NCBI GenBank assembly: GCA_018830645.1
Contig: JAHJSA010000088.1
Coordinates: forward strand, 186,001 to 250,000
DNA: 64,000 nt
Reading direction: 5' to 3'
Source: Actinomycetota bacterium
GTDB lineage: Bacteria > Actinomycetota > Thermoleophilia > RBG-16-64-13
The notes beneath the pieces were generated by a model. It saw only the letters and a program-made list of their open reading frames with translations. It was not told where the DNA came from and did no database searches. Of this stretch, positions 16,130-25,678 are shown one piece after another (within the stretch, counting starts at the first letter, position 1; each line of letters opens with the position of its first letter). Made by a program: the position numbers and the translations under genes.

Positions 16130-18278
16130 GGCGCGCGAGCATCACCACCACATCGTCGTCCAGGGTGTCGCCCGCGAACGACCGTGCGCTCTCCACCAGC
16201 TTCCTCGCCGACCCGCTCATGCGCCCTCCGGCCATCGTGCGTAACTCCTCGCTCAGCATCTCGGTTCCGAAGAACTCGCCGCCCCGGCGCGCCTCGAACA
16301 GTCCGTCGGTGAACAGGCAGAGCACCTGCCCTGGCTCGAGCACCATGTAGCGAGTGTGGTATCGGGCGTCTCTGCTCACTCCGAGGGGCAGCCCGTGTAG
16401 CCCTCGCACCTCTGTGACGCGGTCCGCGGTCGCCAGGAGCGGACTGAGGTGCCCGGCAAGTGCGCAACCGAGACGTCGCGTCTTCGGCTCAAGAGTGAGC
16501 AGCGCGAGGGTGACGAACGAATCGGGCGGCAGGTCCGCGGCGATCGCTACGTTCACGGCCCCCAACCACGGCCCGGGGGCCAGTCCTAGGGACGCGTGCG
16601 CCTTCACGGCGTGCCGGACGCTGCTCATGGTGGCGGCCGCCTGAAGCCCCTTGCCGCACACATCTCCCACGAACAGTGCCACCCCCCCATCCGCAAGGGG
16701 CACGACATCGTAGAAGTCACCCCCCACGAGGGCGGCATCGGTGGCGCTCTCGTAGACGATGTCGACGGCGAGCCCGGGCACGCGGGGAATGCGGGGCAGC
16801 ATGGCCCTTTGCAGATACTCCGCCACCCCCCGTTCGTGGTCCAATCTGCTCGTGTTTTCCAAGGCCACAGACGCGTGAGCGGCGAGGGTGGTCACCATGA
16901 TCTCGTCCTCAACTCCGAATCCAAGAGGATCGGACGACCCAGCCAGGACCAGGCAGGCCAGCAGATCACCAGACGACGTGACAAGCGGCACCGCCAAGTA
17001 GCCAATGAAGGTCCCCTCCGCTCCGGGAGTCTCCTGCGCGAACCTCACCACCCGCCGGGAATCCGCAGCGTGCTGTGCGATCTCCTTCAGATCCATCCCC
17101 GAGACGTCCATGTCAACGTGCCGCGCCTCGCGCAGCTCGGGGATGCTCAGGAACGCCTCCAGGCGCAGACCCGAGGGATTCGGGCGGTAGAGTGAACCGA
17201 CCCCGGCAGTTGTGAGACGCAGCGCGCCGGCGAGCACCTCGTCGAGCATCCGGCCCGGATCTCTCTCGCTGTTCAGAGTCACCGCCAATCGGTTGAGAAC
17301 CCGGAGCTGCGCCGATCTGGTGCGCTCGCTCTGGATCGCGATCTCCAGTCGATCGCGACCGATTCGCAGCGACGTGACGTCTCGAAGGAACACCACAGCC
17401 CCCGAGACATCCCCGATGGCGTCGCGCACTGGACCACAGTCGAGTCGCAACCAGCGGGCTGGTTCCAGAGAGATCTCCCGGAACTCCTCTCCCTTGACGA
17501 CATCGCCGACCAGCGCTCTGGCCACCGGCCCTTGGCGCCACGTGATCCGCGCCTCGTGCTCGTCGACCAGCAGCAGATCCTCCAAACGCCCTCCGAGCAC
17601 GCTCAAACGATCGGCGCTGGGAGGGACACCGAGAGTCTGGAAGGCCGGCTCGTTGGCAAGCGTCACGCGCCACAGCCGATCCAGGACGAAGAGGGCCTCC
17701 GGGATGCTCGCGAGCAGCGCTGTCAGCTCCTCCGTGCGCGCCGATTGACGCACCGCGCGATCCCACAGACGATCCGACTCGACGATCGACCGGTCCTCCG
17801 CCCGTGCTCCGTCGACCGCGGCTCCGACGATGGCCGCGAGCGAGGCGAACAACTCAGGGAGCGCCGGGCGCGTCAGCGCGGGCGCCCCAGACCAGACGCA
17901 TATCGCCAACAACCCGATACCGCGCCCAGATTCCGGCAGAGGGGCGAACCAGGCCCCACCGACTCCGATCTCGACAAGTCCGTCACTGAGCTGCCGCGCC
18001 CCAAGGTCCTCCAGCGCGGGCACCCAGACCGGCTCACCTCCACGTGCGATGGAAGCGAGAGGACCGCTGTCGCAGGGTGCCGAAAGACCCCGAAGATGTG
18101 CCGAGATACCGGAAGAGCAGTGTTCGACGACGAGCGCCCTCGCGGGCTCATCCTGGAGCATCATGAACACCGGATGGCCCGGGAACAGGAGATTTATCGC
18201 ATCGAACGCCCGCCGCAACGAAGTGGCCGCGGCGTTTGTCTCACTGCTGCGTGTAGGCACCGAGGAGATACCGTCCAC
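16116..18278 (-). CDS. GAF-PAS-GAF-PP2C (SpoIIE-type) serine phosphatase
   Basis: A 720-residue cytoplasmic signalling phosphatase. In order: a GAF-like domain (about 25-165), a PAS-like domain (LLASIPEALFVLDRLWRVTLANEPAF, about 190-300), a second GAF domain (about 320-470) and a SpoIIE/RsbU PP2C domain (from about 480). The metal-site motifs are VGGDFYDVV, FVGDVCGKG, AGHLSPLL and DDDVVVML. Such proteins dephosphorylate anti-sigma-factor antagonists in partner-switching pathways. No antagonist or kinase gene is nearby. The GTG at 18278 abuts a GGAGG, so the exact start is uncertain. Confidence 0.88.
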   Translation of the reverse strand: MDGISSVPTRSSETNAAATSLRRAFDAINLLFPGHPVFMMLQDEPARALVVEHCSSGISAHLRGLSAPCDSGPLASIARGGEPVWVPALEDLGARQLSDGLVEIGVGGAWFAPLPESGRGIGLLAICVWSGAPALTRPALPELFASLAAIVGAAVDGARAEDRSIVESDRLWDRAVRQSARTEELTALLASIPEALFVLDRLWRVTLANEPAFQTLGVPPSADRLSVLGGRLEDLLLVDEHEARITWRQGPVARALVGDVVKGEEFREISLEPARWLRLDCGPVRDAIGDVSGAVVFLRDVTSLRIGRDRLEIAIQSERTRSAQLRVLNRLAVTLNSERDPGRMLDEVLAGALRLTTAGVGSLYRPNPSGLRLEAFLSIPELREARHVDMDVSGMDLKEIAQHAADSRRVVRFAQETPGAEGTFIGYLAVPLVTSSGDLLACLVLAGSSDPLGFGVEDEIMVTTLAAHASVALENTSRLDHERGVAEYLQRAMLPRIPRVPGLAVDIVYESATDAALVGGDFYDVVPLADGGVALFVGDVCGKGLQAAATMSSVRHAVKAHASLGLAPGPWLGAVNVAIAADLPPDSFVTLALLTLEPKTRRLGCALAGHLSPLLATADRVTEVRGLHGLPLGVSRDARYHTRYMVLEPGQVLCLFTDGLFEARRGGEFFGTEMLSEELRTMAGGRMSGSARKLVESARSFAGDTLDDDVVVMLARLSAE

Positions 18279-18394
18279 CTCCGAATGACCGGCGGCGTGT
18301 GATCTGCCGACACATGCGGGACAGCATGGTAGTCGACCCGCCCGATCCAGAGTCTAACACCCGAGGATTCGAGTCGGAAACGGCGTGATCGGCT

Positions 18395-19813
18395 CTACTC
18401 CCCCGGCAGGCCCGGCTCTGTGAGCCGAAGCGCGTCGAGCAGCCGGTCGAGCGTGGCTTCGTCGAACCCGCCCATGCGCAGGGCGGCTTCCTTCACGCTC
18501 ACCCCTTCGGCCACGGCCCGCTTGGCGACTTCGGCCGCGCGCTCGTAGCCAATGGTCGGAGCGAGCGCCGTTGCCAAGGCGGTGTTCCTCGCAAGAACGG
18601 CGGCCAGCCGCTCGGAAGACGGCGTGATCCCCCGCACGCACCTATCGGCGAACACGCGCGCAGCGTTCCCCAGGAGCGTGAGCGAACCTGGCAACAGGTC
18701 CGCCGAGACCGGGGCGAACACGTTCAAGTCCACCTGCCCGTGCATGCCGGCCAACGAGACCGCGAGGTCGTTCCCCATCACCTTGAAGGCGACCATGTCG
18801 AGCATCTCGGCCATGACCGGATTGACTTTGCCCGGCATGATGGACGAGCCCGGCTGCACGGCCGGCAGGACGATGTCGCCGAAGCCGGCATCGGGTCCTG
18901 AGCTGAGCAGACGCAGATCGTTGGCTATCTTCGCGAGTTCCACCGCCAACCCGCGCATCGCGCCGGAGAATCGCACGAAGTCGTCGTGGCTCTGGGTCAC
19001 CTGGAAGTAATCGGCGGGGGGCCGCACCTCCCAGCCCGTTGATTCGCGCAGTACCCTGATGACCTCGCCCCGATAGGCCGGATCGGAGTTGACACCAGTG
19101 CCGACGGCGGTCGCGCCCAGGTTCGTCGCCAGCAGATAGCCGGCGGCCGCGTCTATCGCGTCGATCGCCTTTCGCACCGTGACGCGGTACGCGCCGAACT
19201 CCTGGCCCAGGCGGATGGGTACCGCGTCCTGCAGGTGCGTGCGGCCCGACTTCACCACAGTGTCGAACTCCCGTTCCTTCTCGCCGAGAGCCTCCGCCAG
19301 CTCTTCGAGGGCGGCACGGGCCCGCTCCCAGCCGCGCAACACGGCGAGGCGCACCATGGCGGGCACGGAGTCGTTGGACGACATCGACATGTTCACGTGA
19401 TCGTTCGGATGGACCGGCGAATAGACTCCGCGCTCGCCACCCAGCAGTTCGTTCGCCCGGTTCGCCAGTACCTCGTTCGCGTTCATGTTGTGTGAGGTGC
19501 CGGCCCCGGCCTGCAGTCGATCGACCACGAACTGATCGAGCCACCGACCCCCGATGAGGATCTCGTCCGCGGCGGATACGATCGCCGTACCAAGTGAGCT
19601 CTCGAGCCGGCCCGTGCGCACGTTCGCCAGAGCGGCGGCCTTCTTCACCAGCACGGTCGCCCAGACGAAGTCCGGGTGGGGGCACTCCCCGCTGATGGGG
19701 AAGTTCTCGACGGCACGCTGGGTCTGGGCGCCGTACAGTGCCGCCTCCGGCACCGTTACCTCCCCGAGGCTGTCCTTCTCGATGCGACGTGACACGCCGT
19801 CCTCCTCACCCAT
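18395..19813 (-). CDS. aspA: Aspartase / class II fumarase family lyase, probably aspartate ammonia-lyase
   Basis: A 472-residue lyase of the fumarase II superfamily. The signature GSSIMPGKVNP is present. GAGTSHNMNANEVLANRA and HPNDHVNMSMSSND favour aspartase (fumarases usually have GSGTQSNMN and HVNKSQSSND). It would interconvert aspartate with fumarate plus ammonia and feed the reductive or oxidative TCA branch. It stands alone, with about 115 bases to the phosphatase gene upstream on the map. Assignment between aspartase and fumarase needs phylogeny. Confidence 0.8.
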   Translation of the reverse strand: MGEEDGVSRRIEKDSLGEVTVPEAALYGAQTQRAVENFPISGECPHPDFVWATVLVKKAAALANVRTGRLESSLGTAIVSAADEILIGGRWLDQFVVDRLQAGAGTSHNMNANEVLANRANELLGGERGVYSPVHPNDHVNMSMSSNDSVPAMVRLAVLRGWERARAALEELAEALGEKEREFDTVVKSGRTHLQDAVPIRLGQEFGAYRVTVRKAIDAIDAAAGYLLATNLGATAVGTGVNSDPAYRGEVIRVLRESTGWEVRPPADYFQVTQSHDDFVRFSGAMRGLAVELAKIANDLRLLSSGPDAGFGDIVLPAVQPGSSIMPGKVNPVMAEMLDMVAFKVMGNDLAVSLAGMHGQVDLNVFAPVSADLLPGSLTLLGNAARVFADRCVRGITPSSERLAAVLARNTALATALAPTIGYERAAEVAKRAVAEGVSVKEAALRMGGFDEATLDRLLDALRLTEPGLPGE

Positions 19814-19955
19814 GTTTCGCCGACCATGCGACGGTCGTCTCCGCCTGCTCTACCCTTCTTCGGACCGCAGGATTCGCATGGCGACCACACGACCTCGAAC
19901 AGAGCGGAACCACGCGCTCCTCGCACGAGTGCCTTCGCAGGCTGTTGGTGGTCGC

Positions 19956-20981
19956 CTAGAAGTAGTCGGGCCTGAAGATGTACCCGCGGCAGGCAGACCC
20001 ACTATCGTGGGTGGCGGGACTCTCTGCCGCTTCGCCCGACGCAAGGAGGGCGAAGACACCTTCCTCGGCGACCGTCGGGCGCACCAAGAACGTCTCGTAC
20101 CACGTCTCCCGAAGGACGAGACCGGGCGGTTCGGCGACGGCGGGGTGAAGGTGGAGGACCACGCGAAGGCAACCCGACTCCCTCGCCCGCCGTAGACCGG
20201 ACTCGAGAAGGGCCATGAGAAGGCCTTCGGCTCCCGGAAGGCACGCCGCTTCGAGCACGGTGAAGATGTCGCCGTCACTCCGACTTCGCACGTATGCCCG
20301 TGTGTCATCCGCATCGACCACGAAGTCCCAAGGGTCGGGGTCATCGGAGTGCAGATCCCCGACGAACCTGCTGTGGTCCAGGTGGTAGAGCCAGTAGTCG
20401 ACGTCGCGCGCCACAGACAGCGGGACCCGGCGAGCCGCCGCTGTGTAGACGGCCGCCACGCGCTCAAGGTCGTCGACTCTGAACGGCCGCCCCTCGACGG
20501 CGCTCCGCCCGATCCCATCGGACAGCGGTCCGCGATAGAACGGCATGGGCAACACGTGGAACCCGCGCTCCCGATAGTACGAAGTGCCGATCTCCGAGAA
20601 GAGCGCCGTTCCGGCCAGCCCCGTCTCCACGGCCCACCCATGCACCCATTCCAGCAGAGCACCGGCGTAGCCGTTGCGACGATGTCTCGCCGGCGTGATC
20701 AGGGAATCGAGGCAGGCTACCTCGACGACCGGAAGCGCTCGTTCCCCCGGCCCGACATCGAACTCGGTGTGTGCTTGCGGCCAGTGCAGGGGCGTCCGCA
20801 CCACGAAGACCGACGAGACCATCTCGCCGCCGGCCCTCACCACAAAGCAGCCGGTGCGACCCTCGGCCCAGCCGGTGCGCCACCTGAGGGCCAGAAAGCC
20901 CTCCAAGGTCTCGAACGCTCTGCGCTCGGCGAGTGCGGCCTCTGCCTTCGTCGCCGGTCCTATGTCCATGATCTTCGCCAT
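19956..20981 (-). CDS. GNAT-family N-acetyltransferase (two-domain)
   Basis: A 341-residue protein starting at the ATG that overlaps the upstream methyltransferase stop (ATGA). The N-terminal GNAT domain shows the acetyl-CoA loop RRNGYAGALLEW and EIGTSYYRERGFHVLPMPFYRG; the C-terminal half looks like a second, degenerate GNAT or sterol-carrier-like domain. The overall plan recalls Eis-like acetyltransferases, but the substrate is unknown. It is last in a four-gene operon with acyl-CoA synthetase, GyrI-like and MidA-like proteins. Confidence 0.8.
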   Translation of the reverse strand: MAKIMDIGPATKAEAALAERRAFETLEGFLALRWRTGWAEGRTGCFVVRAGGEMVSSVFVVRTPLHWPQAHTEFDVGPGERALPVVEVACLDSLITPARHRRNGYAGALLEWVHGWAVETGLAGTALFSEIGTSYYRERGFHVLPMPFYRGPLSDGIGRSAVEGRPFRVDDLERVAAVYTAAARRVPLSVARDVDYWLYHLDHSRFVGDLHSDDPDPWDFVVDADDTRAYVRSRSDGDIFTVLEAACLPGAEGLLMALLESGLRRARESGCLRVVLHLHPAVAEPPGLVLRETWYETFLVRPTVAEEGVFALLASGEAAESPATHDSGSACRGYIFRPDYF

Positions 20982-22174
20982 CAGACAGCGGGTCGCTCTC
21001 GCACTTGGAGCATGACCTTGAACAGACCCCCCAAGCCGCCCTCGTCGAGTAGGGCCGCCAGAGGCGCCCCTTCGATATCGGCCGCGCCCGGAGGGGGCAC
21101 TTCTCCCGCCGCGACGAGGAATCTCGCCAGCGGGACGAACAACAAGCATTCCAATCCGCAGGCCTCTCCGTGAAGGGCCAGGGCTCTGAAGTCCACATCG
21201 GCGGTGAGATCCTGGCGACCCACCGAACGGTACGGGTCGCGAGTCACCTGGTGACGGTGGTAGCCACGAAGTGTCCGGCCATGAAGGACCGAGGCATCCA
21301 TGGATCCGCCGACCACGAGTCCGCCGGTCGCGTCGTCGCGTGGCGCGCCCGCGAACGGACCGGCGAGCCAATCGCCGTAGTCCACGGTCATCACGACGCA
21401 CTCCTCGAACCAGGTGGTCCACAGTTCGAAGAGTGAGCGGACTGCGGGCCGCAGCTCGAGGATGCCTTCACGCGTGAAGGCACGTGCACGCTCAACGTCG
21501 TCGCCTCCCATGAGGAACCGCAGTTCGGCCGCCGCGTCTTCGCTCAACGAGTGCCAAGATTCCACGCACCGCGCACTCCCATCAGGGCCCCGGACCACAG
21601 ACACCCACGCTTCCGAAGGATGGGCTCCGCGCACATCGACCAGATGCACCGGCAGGGCATCTATCAGCTCGTTGCTGATCACGATCCCGGTCACGGGACT
21701 ATCGGCTGCGAACACCCCGGCGCCGGGGTAGGGGCCGCTCGATCCGGCTACGCGCACATCCCAACCGGCACGGGCGAACGGCGCGATCGCGTCGGCCTGC
21801 CTCGTGCGCAGGCCTTCCGCCACGTCGAGCACCACGTACGACACGCGCTCGCGCAGGTTCGGTCGCGTACGTTGCCAGTGATCGAGCACCCCAGCCGCCA
21901 GGTCGCCTTCGCCGCCGCCGACCTCCACCACGACCACGTGCCCGTCGCCGACCGCATCCACGAGACTCGCCAGGGTGCCGGCGACCGCGCGGTTGAAGCC
22001 GGGCGCGAGCCTCGGAGCCGTTGAGAAATCGCCTCCTTCACCGAGCACGCGGTCGCTCCGCGAGTAGTAGCCCACCTCCGGATGAGTGAGGGCCAGCTCC
22101 ATAAAGCGGGCGAAGGGCACCACGCCGCCCTCCTCCTCGATGGCCCGCGCGAGTTGAACGGGAAGGTCAGCCAT
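20981..22174 (-). CDS. SAM-dependent methyltransferase, MidA/NDUFAF7 family
   Basis: A 397-residue Rossmann-fold methyltransferase. The N-terminal ..PEVGYYSRSDRVLGEGGDFSTAP.. and the SAM-binding VVVVEVGGGEGDLA match the COG1565 (MidA/NDUFAF7) family, whose eukaryotic member methylates an arginine of complex I. ISNELIDALPVHLV is also typical. The bacterial target is unknown. It overlaps the GyrI-like gene by 8 bases and the acetyltransferase gene by 1-4 bases, so translation is coupled. Confidence 0.87.
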   Translation of the reverse strand: MADLPVQLARAIEEEGGVVPFARFMELALTHPEVGYYSRSDRVLGEGGDFSTAPRLAPGFNRAVAGTLASLVDAVGDGHVVVVEVGGGEGDLAAGVLDHWQRTRPNLRERVSYVVLDVAEGLRTRQADAIAPFARAGWDVRVAGSSGPYPGAGVFAADSPVTGIVISNELIDALPVHLVDVRGAHPSEAWVSVVRGPDGSARCVESWHSLSEDAAAELRFLMGGDDVERARAFTREGILELRPAVRSLFELWTTWFEECVVMTVDYGDWLAGPFAGAPRDDATGGLVVGGSMDASVLHGRTLRGYHRHQVTRDPYRSVGRQDLTADVDFRALALHGEACGLECLLFVPLARFLVAAGEVPPPGAADIEGAPLAALLDEGGLGGLFKVMLQVRERPAV

Positions 22175-22655
22175 CCCCGTGCGGAGCCGAAGGGGCGAAC
22201 ACCGGCACCTGCACCTCGACGACCCACTCCCCGGGTCGGCCCTCCGGAGCGTGGTGATACACCTGCCGGTGGCAATCGGAGGAGCGCTCGAGCCCCTGCT
22301 CGTCCACCCAGCTCAGCAAGGTCGCAAGCGCCTCACCCACACCGTCGGGAAATCCCCGGTGCGTCAGGCCGGCCACGGGTTCGGCCTCGACCACACGGAG
22401 CACGATGCGCTCCTCGTCCGTTTCCGAGAGTTCGGTGCCCGCCGGCACCGGCAGCCACGCTTCGGCATTCAAGGTGATCTCGGGATCGAGTGAGTCGAAG
22501 TAGACTCCCACCAGGGGGCCCCACTGCTCCACGTGATACACGTTGGCCCACGACAGCACTTGGTCGAACGCGACCCCTGCATCGCGGGCAGGGCCCGCAT
22601 ACGTGCGCACCGCCACCGTGACCCGTGCTGTCGTCACCAGGGTGCAGTCGCTCAC
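22167..22655 (-). CDS. GyrI-like / AraC effector-binding-fold protein
   Basis: A 162-residue protein. The GTG start overlaps the stop of the upstream gene (GTGA); the frame itself extends further up. The pattern VRTYAGPARDAGVAFDQVLSWANV...GPLVGVYFDSLDPEI...AEAWLPVPAG and a late VYHHAPEGRPGEWVVEVQVPV resembles stand-alone GyrI-like (SHS2) small-molecule-binding proteins. These bind or hydrolyse hydrophobic cations or drugs. No DNA-binding domain is present. Placement between an acyl-CoA synthetase and two group-transfer enzymes hints at sensing or detoxifying a pathway intermediate. Confidence 0.65.
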   Translation of the reverse strand: MSDCTLVTTARVTVAVRTYAGPARDAGVAFDQVLSWANVYHVEQWGPLVGVYFDSLDPEITLNAEAWLPVPAGTELSETDEERIVLRVVEAEPVAGLTHRGFPDGVGEALATLLSWVDEQGLERSSDCHRQVYHHAPEGRPGEWVVEVQVPVFAPSAPHGDG

Positions 22656-24910
22656 CGACCACCCACCGTGCCGTTCACGGAGTCGAGATACGCCCGATAG
22701 CATGCCATCTTCGCTATCACCCTCACCGAACGCAGCGGCGACGGCAGCACGACGGCCGAATACGGACCGCCGCTTTCGAAGACAGCCTGCTCGACGGGCG
22801 TGAAGGAGACGTTGATGATGGGCTTCTCGTAGCGGTTCATCAGCTCCCCGGTACGCCTGATGTAGGCGGCTTCTCTGGCCATGAAGTCCTCGAACTCACC
22901 CAGTTCTCTCAGCGCGGGGTCTCCTCCTCCGGCTGCCTGGATGCTGCGCGCCGTCTCTATCACCCGCTGGCGCCCCGGGCCGATGCCAACTATCCCGAGG
23001 GCGATGACAGCGTCGACCGCGTCGCACCGCACAACAGCCTCGACGGCACGCTCGGGAGCGCGGTCGCTCATGGTGCCCACCAGGTCGACGGGATTCCCGT
23101 GGCTCCAGTACGGCGGCAGGAATGCGCTGATCTCGTCGACCACCTCCTGAGGGAGTTCGGCCAGTTCCAGGCCGGTGCGCGACACCTCGTCCGCGCTCAG
23201 CACACCCCACCCACCGCCCATGGTCACCACCGCCACCCTGCGTCCGCGAGGGAGGGGCATGTACGAGAGTGAGAAGGCCAGGTCGAGAAACTCGTCGGGG
23301 TCGCTGGTGGAGATGATGCCGCTTTGTCGCACCACGGCTTCGTACACGCGCGCCGAGCCCGCCATGGTACCGGTGTGCGACAGGGCCGCCTTCGTCCCAT
23401 AGTCGCTGATCGCCGCGCGAAGCACGATGACGGGTTTCTGCACGCTTGCCTTGCGCGCCGACTCCATGAACCGACGACCGTCGCTGAAGCCTTCGAGATA
23501 GGCGAGGATCACTCCGGTCTGCGGGTCGGTGCGGAAGTACTCGAAGAGGTCGGTGGCATCGAACAGGGCTTCGTTGCCGATACCCACGAACTTGCCTATG
23601 CCGCCCCTGCGTTCCTCCGCGGCCGCCATGAGCTGGATGCCCATGTTGCCCGATTGGGAGAGGAAGCTCCCCGGTCCGGTCTCCGGATGCATGATCACCG
23701 CGCCGGTGGCATAGAACCGGCTCCACGACGACATCACACCCATGCAGTTCGGGCCGATCATCGCGATGCCGTGGCGGGCGCACGTCTCCGCCACCGTCCG
23801 TTCGAGGGCCGCCCCCTCCTCGCTCACCTCCGAGAAGCCCGAACTGATCACCACGACCGCACGTACGCCCAGCGAAGCGCACTCCTCTATGACCTCGGGC
23901 ACCAGACGCGCCGGCACCGCGACTACCACGAGATCGGGCACTTCGGGCAGATCGCTCAAGGAGGGGAAGGCCGGCAGCCCGAAGATGCTCTCCGAGCGGG
24001 GATTAACGGGATATATCGCGCCCGGGAACCCGCCCGACATCATGTTTGTCAGGATCGTGCCGCCCCACTTCGTGGGATCGTTCGAGGCGCCCACCACGGC
24101 CACCGACTCCGGCGAGAACACGGCGCCCAGGTTGTGCAAAGCCGCCTCGAGGTCCTTGTGCACGCCCTGATCAGGCGTTTGGAGTGTGACCAGAGCATCC
24201 ACCGCGACCGGCCGAGTGCCGTCCACGAGCACCGGGTTCACGTCGATCTCACCGATCTCCGGATGATCGAACGCCATGCGTCCAACGGATTGGATGAGGC
24301 CCACGAGCGCCTGGCGGTCCACCGCCGGAGCGGCGCGGAACTCGCCCAGGAGCCTCGTGGCCCTGAATGCGCCGAGCAACTCGTTGGCTTCCCTCTCGTC
24401 CATCGGGGCCACCCCGAACGCGACGTCATCCAACGCTTCGGTCAGGACGCCCCCCACCCCGAACATGACGACCGGACCGAATTGAGGGTCGCGCGACATG
24501 CCCACCACGAACTCCCGGCCTCGTGGGAGCATCTTCTCGACCAACACACCTTCGAGGGCCGCTTCGCCCCGACGTTGAAGCGAGTGGAATGCGGAGCGGA
24601 CCGCCTCATCGTCATCGACGTCGAGCACCACCAGGCCCGCGTCGGTCTTATGGAGGACGTCGCGCACCATGCCCTTCATCACCACCGGGTATCCGAGTGA
24701 GTGGGCGGCTGCGAGTGCCTCTGCGAGGTCACGCACGACCGTGCCGGGGGTGACAGAGATGCCGTAGGAGGCGAAGAGCGCTTTGGCAGCCGACTCGTCG
24801 AGCGACGTGTGGCCTGCGGCAAGGGCGGCCTCCACGATCTCGCGACCCGCCGGCTGTACCTCGCGATCCGTCGCCTGCGACGTAGCCGGTTCCGCCCTGT
24901 CGGCCGACAT
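22652..24910 (-). CDS. ADP-forming acyl-CoA (acetate--CoA) ligase, single-chain
   Basis: A 752-residue protein starting at the ATG preceded by AGGAGGAAGG. The order is an ATP-grasp domain (about 30-245), a CoA-binding Rossmann domain (SVAVVGASNDPTKWGG) and succinyl-CoA-ligase-like domains (GPNCMGVMS; FLSQSGNMG). The SHTGTMAG motif carries the phosphorylatable His. Such enzymes make ATP from acyl-CoA plus ADP and phosphate in anaerobes, or activate acids in reverse. They also occur as acyltransferase-regulated proteins of unknown substrate. It leads the operon with the GyrI-like, MidA-like and GNAT genes. Confidence 0.88.
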   Translation of the reverse strand: MSADRAEPATSQATDREVQPAGREIVEAALAAGHTSLDESAAKALFASYGISVTPGTVVRDLAEALAAAHSLGYPVVMKGMVRDVLHKTDAGLVVLDVDDDEAVRSAFHSLQRRGEAALEGVLVEKMLPRGREFVVGMSRDPQFGPVVMFGVGGVLTEALDDVAFGVAPMDEREANELLGAFRATRLLGEFRAAPAVDRQALVGLIQSVGRMAFDHPEIGEIDVNPVLVDGTRPVAVDALVTLQTPDQGVHKDLEAALHNLGAVFSPESVAVVGASNDPTKWGGTILTNMMSGGFPGAIYPVNPRSESIFGLPAFPSLSDLPEVPDLVVVAVPARLVPEVIEECASLGVRAVVVISSGFSEVSEEGAALERTVAETCARHGIAMIGPNCMGVMSSWSRFYATGAVIMHPETGPGSFLSQSGNMGIQLMAAAEERRGGIGKFVGIGNEALFDATDLFEYFRTDPQTGVILAYLEGFSDGRRFMESARKASVQKPVIVLRAAISDYGTKAALSHTGTMAGSARVYEAVVRQSGIISTSDPDEFLDLAFSLSYMPLPRGRRVAVVTMGGGWGVLSADEVSRTGLELAELPQEVVDEISAFLPPYWSHGNPVDLVGTMSDRAPERAVEAVVRCDAVDAVIALGIVGIGPGRQRVIETARSIQAAGGGDPALRELGEFEDFMAREAAYIRRTGELMNRYEKPIINVSFTPVEQAVFESGGPYSAVVLPSPLRSVRVIAKMACYRAYLDSVNGTVGGR

Positions 24911-25121
24911 CCTTCCTCCTCGTGGTAGCAGAGTAATGGTGCGTTCCGAGCGGGGAATGTGTCGGCCGGAACGGGGATTCGCGCGCAGCGCGACGGTCCC
25001 GCGCGACAATAGCACAAGGGAGGTCATCGGCGCGGCCGGCGGCCCGCCGCCCCGGCCACTCGCGGCCGGAGTGCCACTCACGACCACCGCTTGCCGCCAG
25101 AAAGGGCCGCCACCAGGGAGG

Positions 25122-25476
25122 TGGAGGCGGGGGGAATCGAACCCCCGTCCGAGACTCGTCTGGACAAGACTTCTACGAGCGTAGCCCCCACTTTGTTTCT
25201 CGCCTCTTGCCACCGTGGGAGCAGGTCGCTTTCGGCCAGCCGCCTTAGTGTCCCCGGTGCGGCGGCGGCAGTCGCATCGGGTGAGTCCACCTGAATGATG
25301 CCACGACCCCTCCCGGCGGACGCGGAGGGCGTGACAGGCGCTTAAACTAGGTTAAGCGGCCAGTGCCAATTGGGTATCGGCAGTTGTTCTTTTCCAACCC
25401 GTTTAGCGAGAATGGTTGGAATCTCGGCTCGCTACCTTGACTCAGACCTGAACCCCGTCGAAACCATGTCGCCCCC
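25122..25476 (-). ncRNA. ssrA: Transfer-messenger RNA (tmRNA)
   Basis: The minus strand begins GGGGGCGACATGGTTTCGAC, the conserved tmRNA 5' end. It finishes with a T arm (GGGGGTTCGATTCCCCCC) and the acceptor strand CGCCTCC, which pairs with GGGGGCG. The discriminator is A, followed by CC then T, so the final CCA is incomplete in the DNA. The tag frame ends ...ADTQLALAA followed by TAA, the canonical degradation tag end; the resume codon was not fixed with certainty. It rescues stalled ribosomes together with SmpB, encoded next door. Confidence 0.95.
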
Positions 25477-25520
25477 AAGATGGGACGTCGGCCGTCAGGC
25501 CAGCATCCTGCGTCGAAGGA

Positions 25521-25526
25521 AGTATA
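25521..25526 (-). promoter_or_regulatory. -10 element of the tmRNA promoter
   Basis: TATACT on the minus strand lies 45 bases before the mature tmRNA 5' end, leaving a leader of about 40 bases that RNase P would remove. A -35 at normal spacing would fall within the GGAGACACG repeat cluster. Confidence 0.5.
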
Positions 25527-25541
25527 CCCCAAGAACGCTGC

Positions 25542-25605
25542 GGAGACACGTGCCTGGCGGTGGAGACACGTGTACGGCGGCAGGAGACACGTGTACGGAG
25601 ACACG
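25542..25605. repeat. Four clustered GGAGACACG(TG) repeats
   Basis: GGAGACACG occurs at 25542, 25562, 25583 and 25597 within 64 bases, three of them followed by TG so that CACGTG is formed. They lie between smpB and the tmRNA promoter. They may be degenerate REP-like termini, a regulator-binding cluster, or simple duplication. Confidence 0.7.
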
Positions 25606-25678
25606 CTCGCTCTCGATGCCGCCGTGGGGTCTGCGGAAGGCCCCCGGGCGCCTCATCCGCGCTCGCCCAGCCTCTCGT

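Noticed and set aside
24911-25213. N-terminal extension of the acyl-CoA synthetase
   Set aside because: It runs into the tmRNA gene. The ATG at 24910 has an excellent ribosome site.
25542-25605. CRISPR array
   Set aside because: The GGAGACACG copies are only 9-11 bp and too close together (spacing 14-21 bases) for repeat-spacer units.
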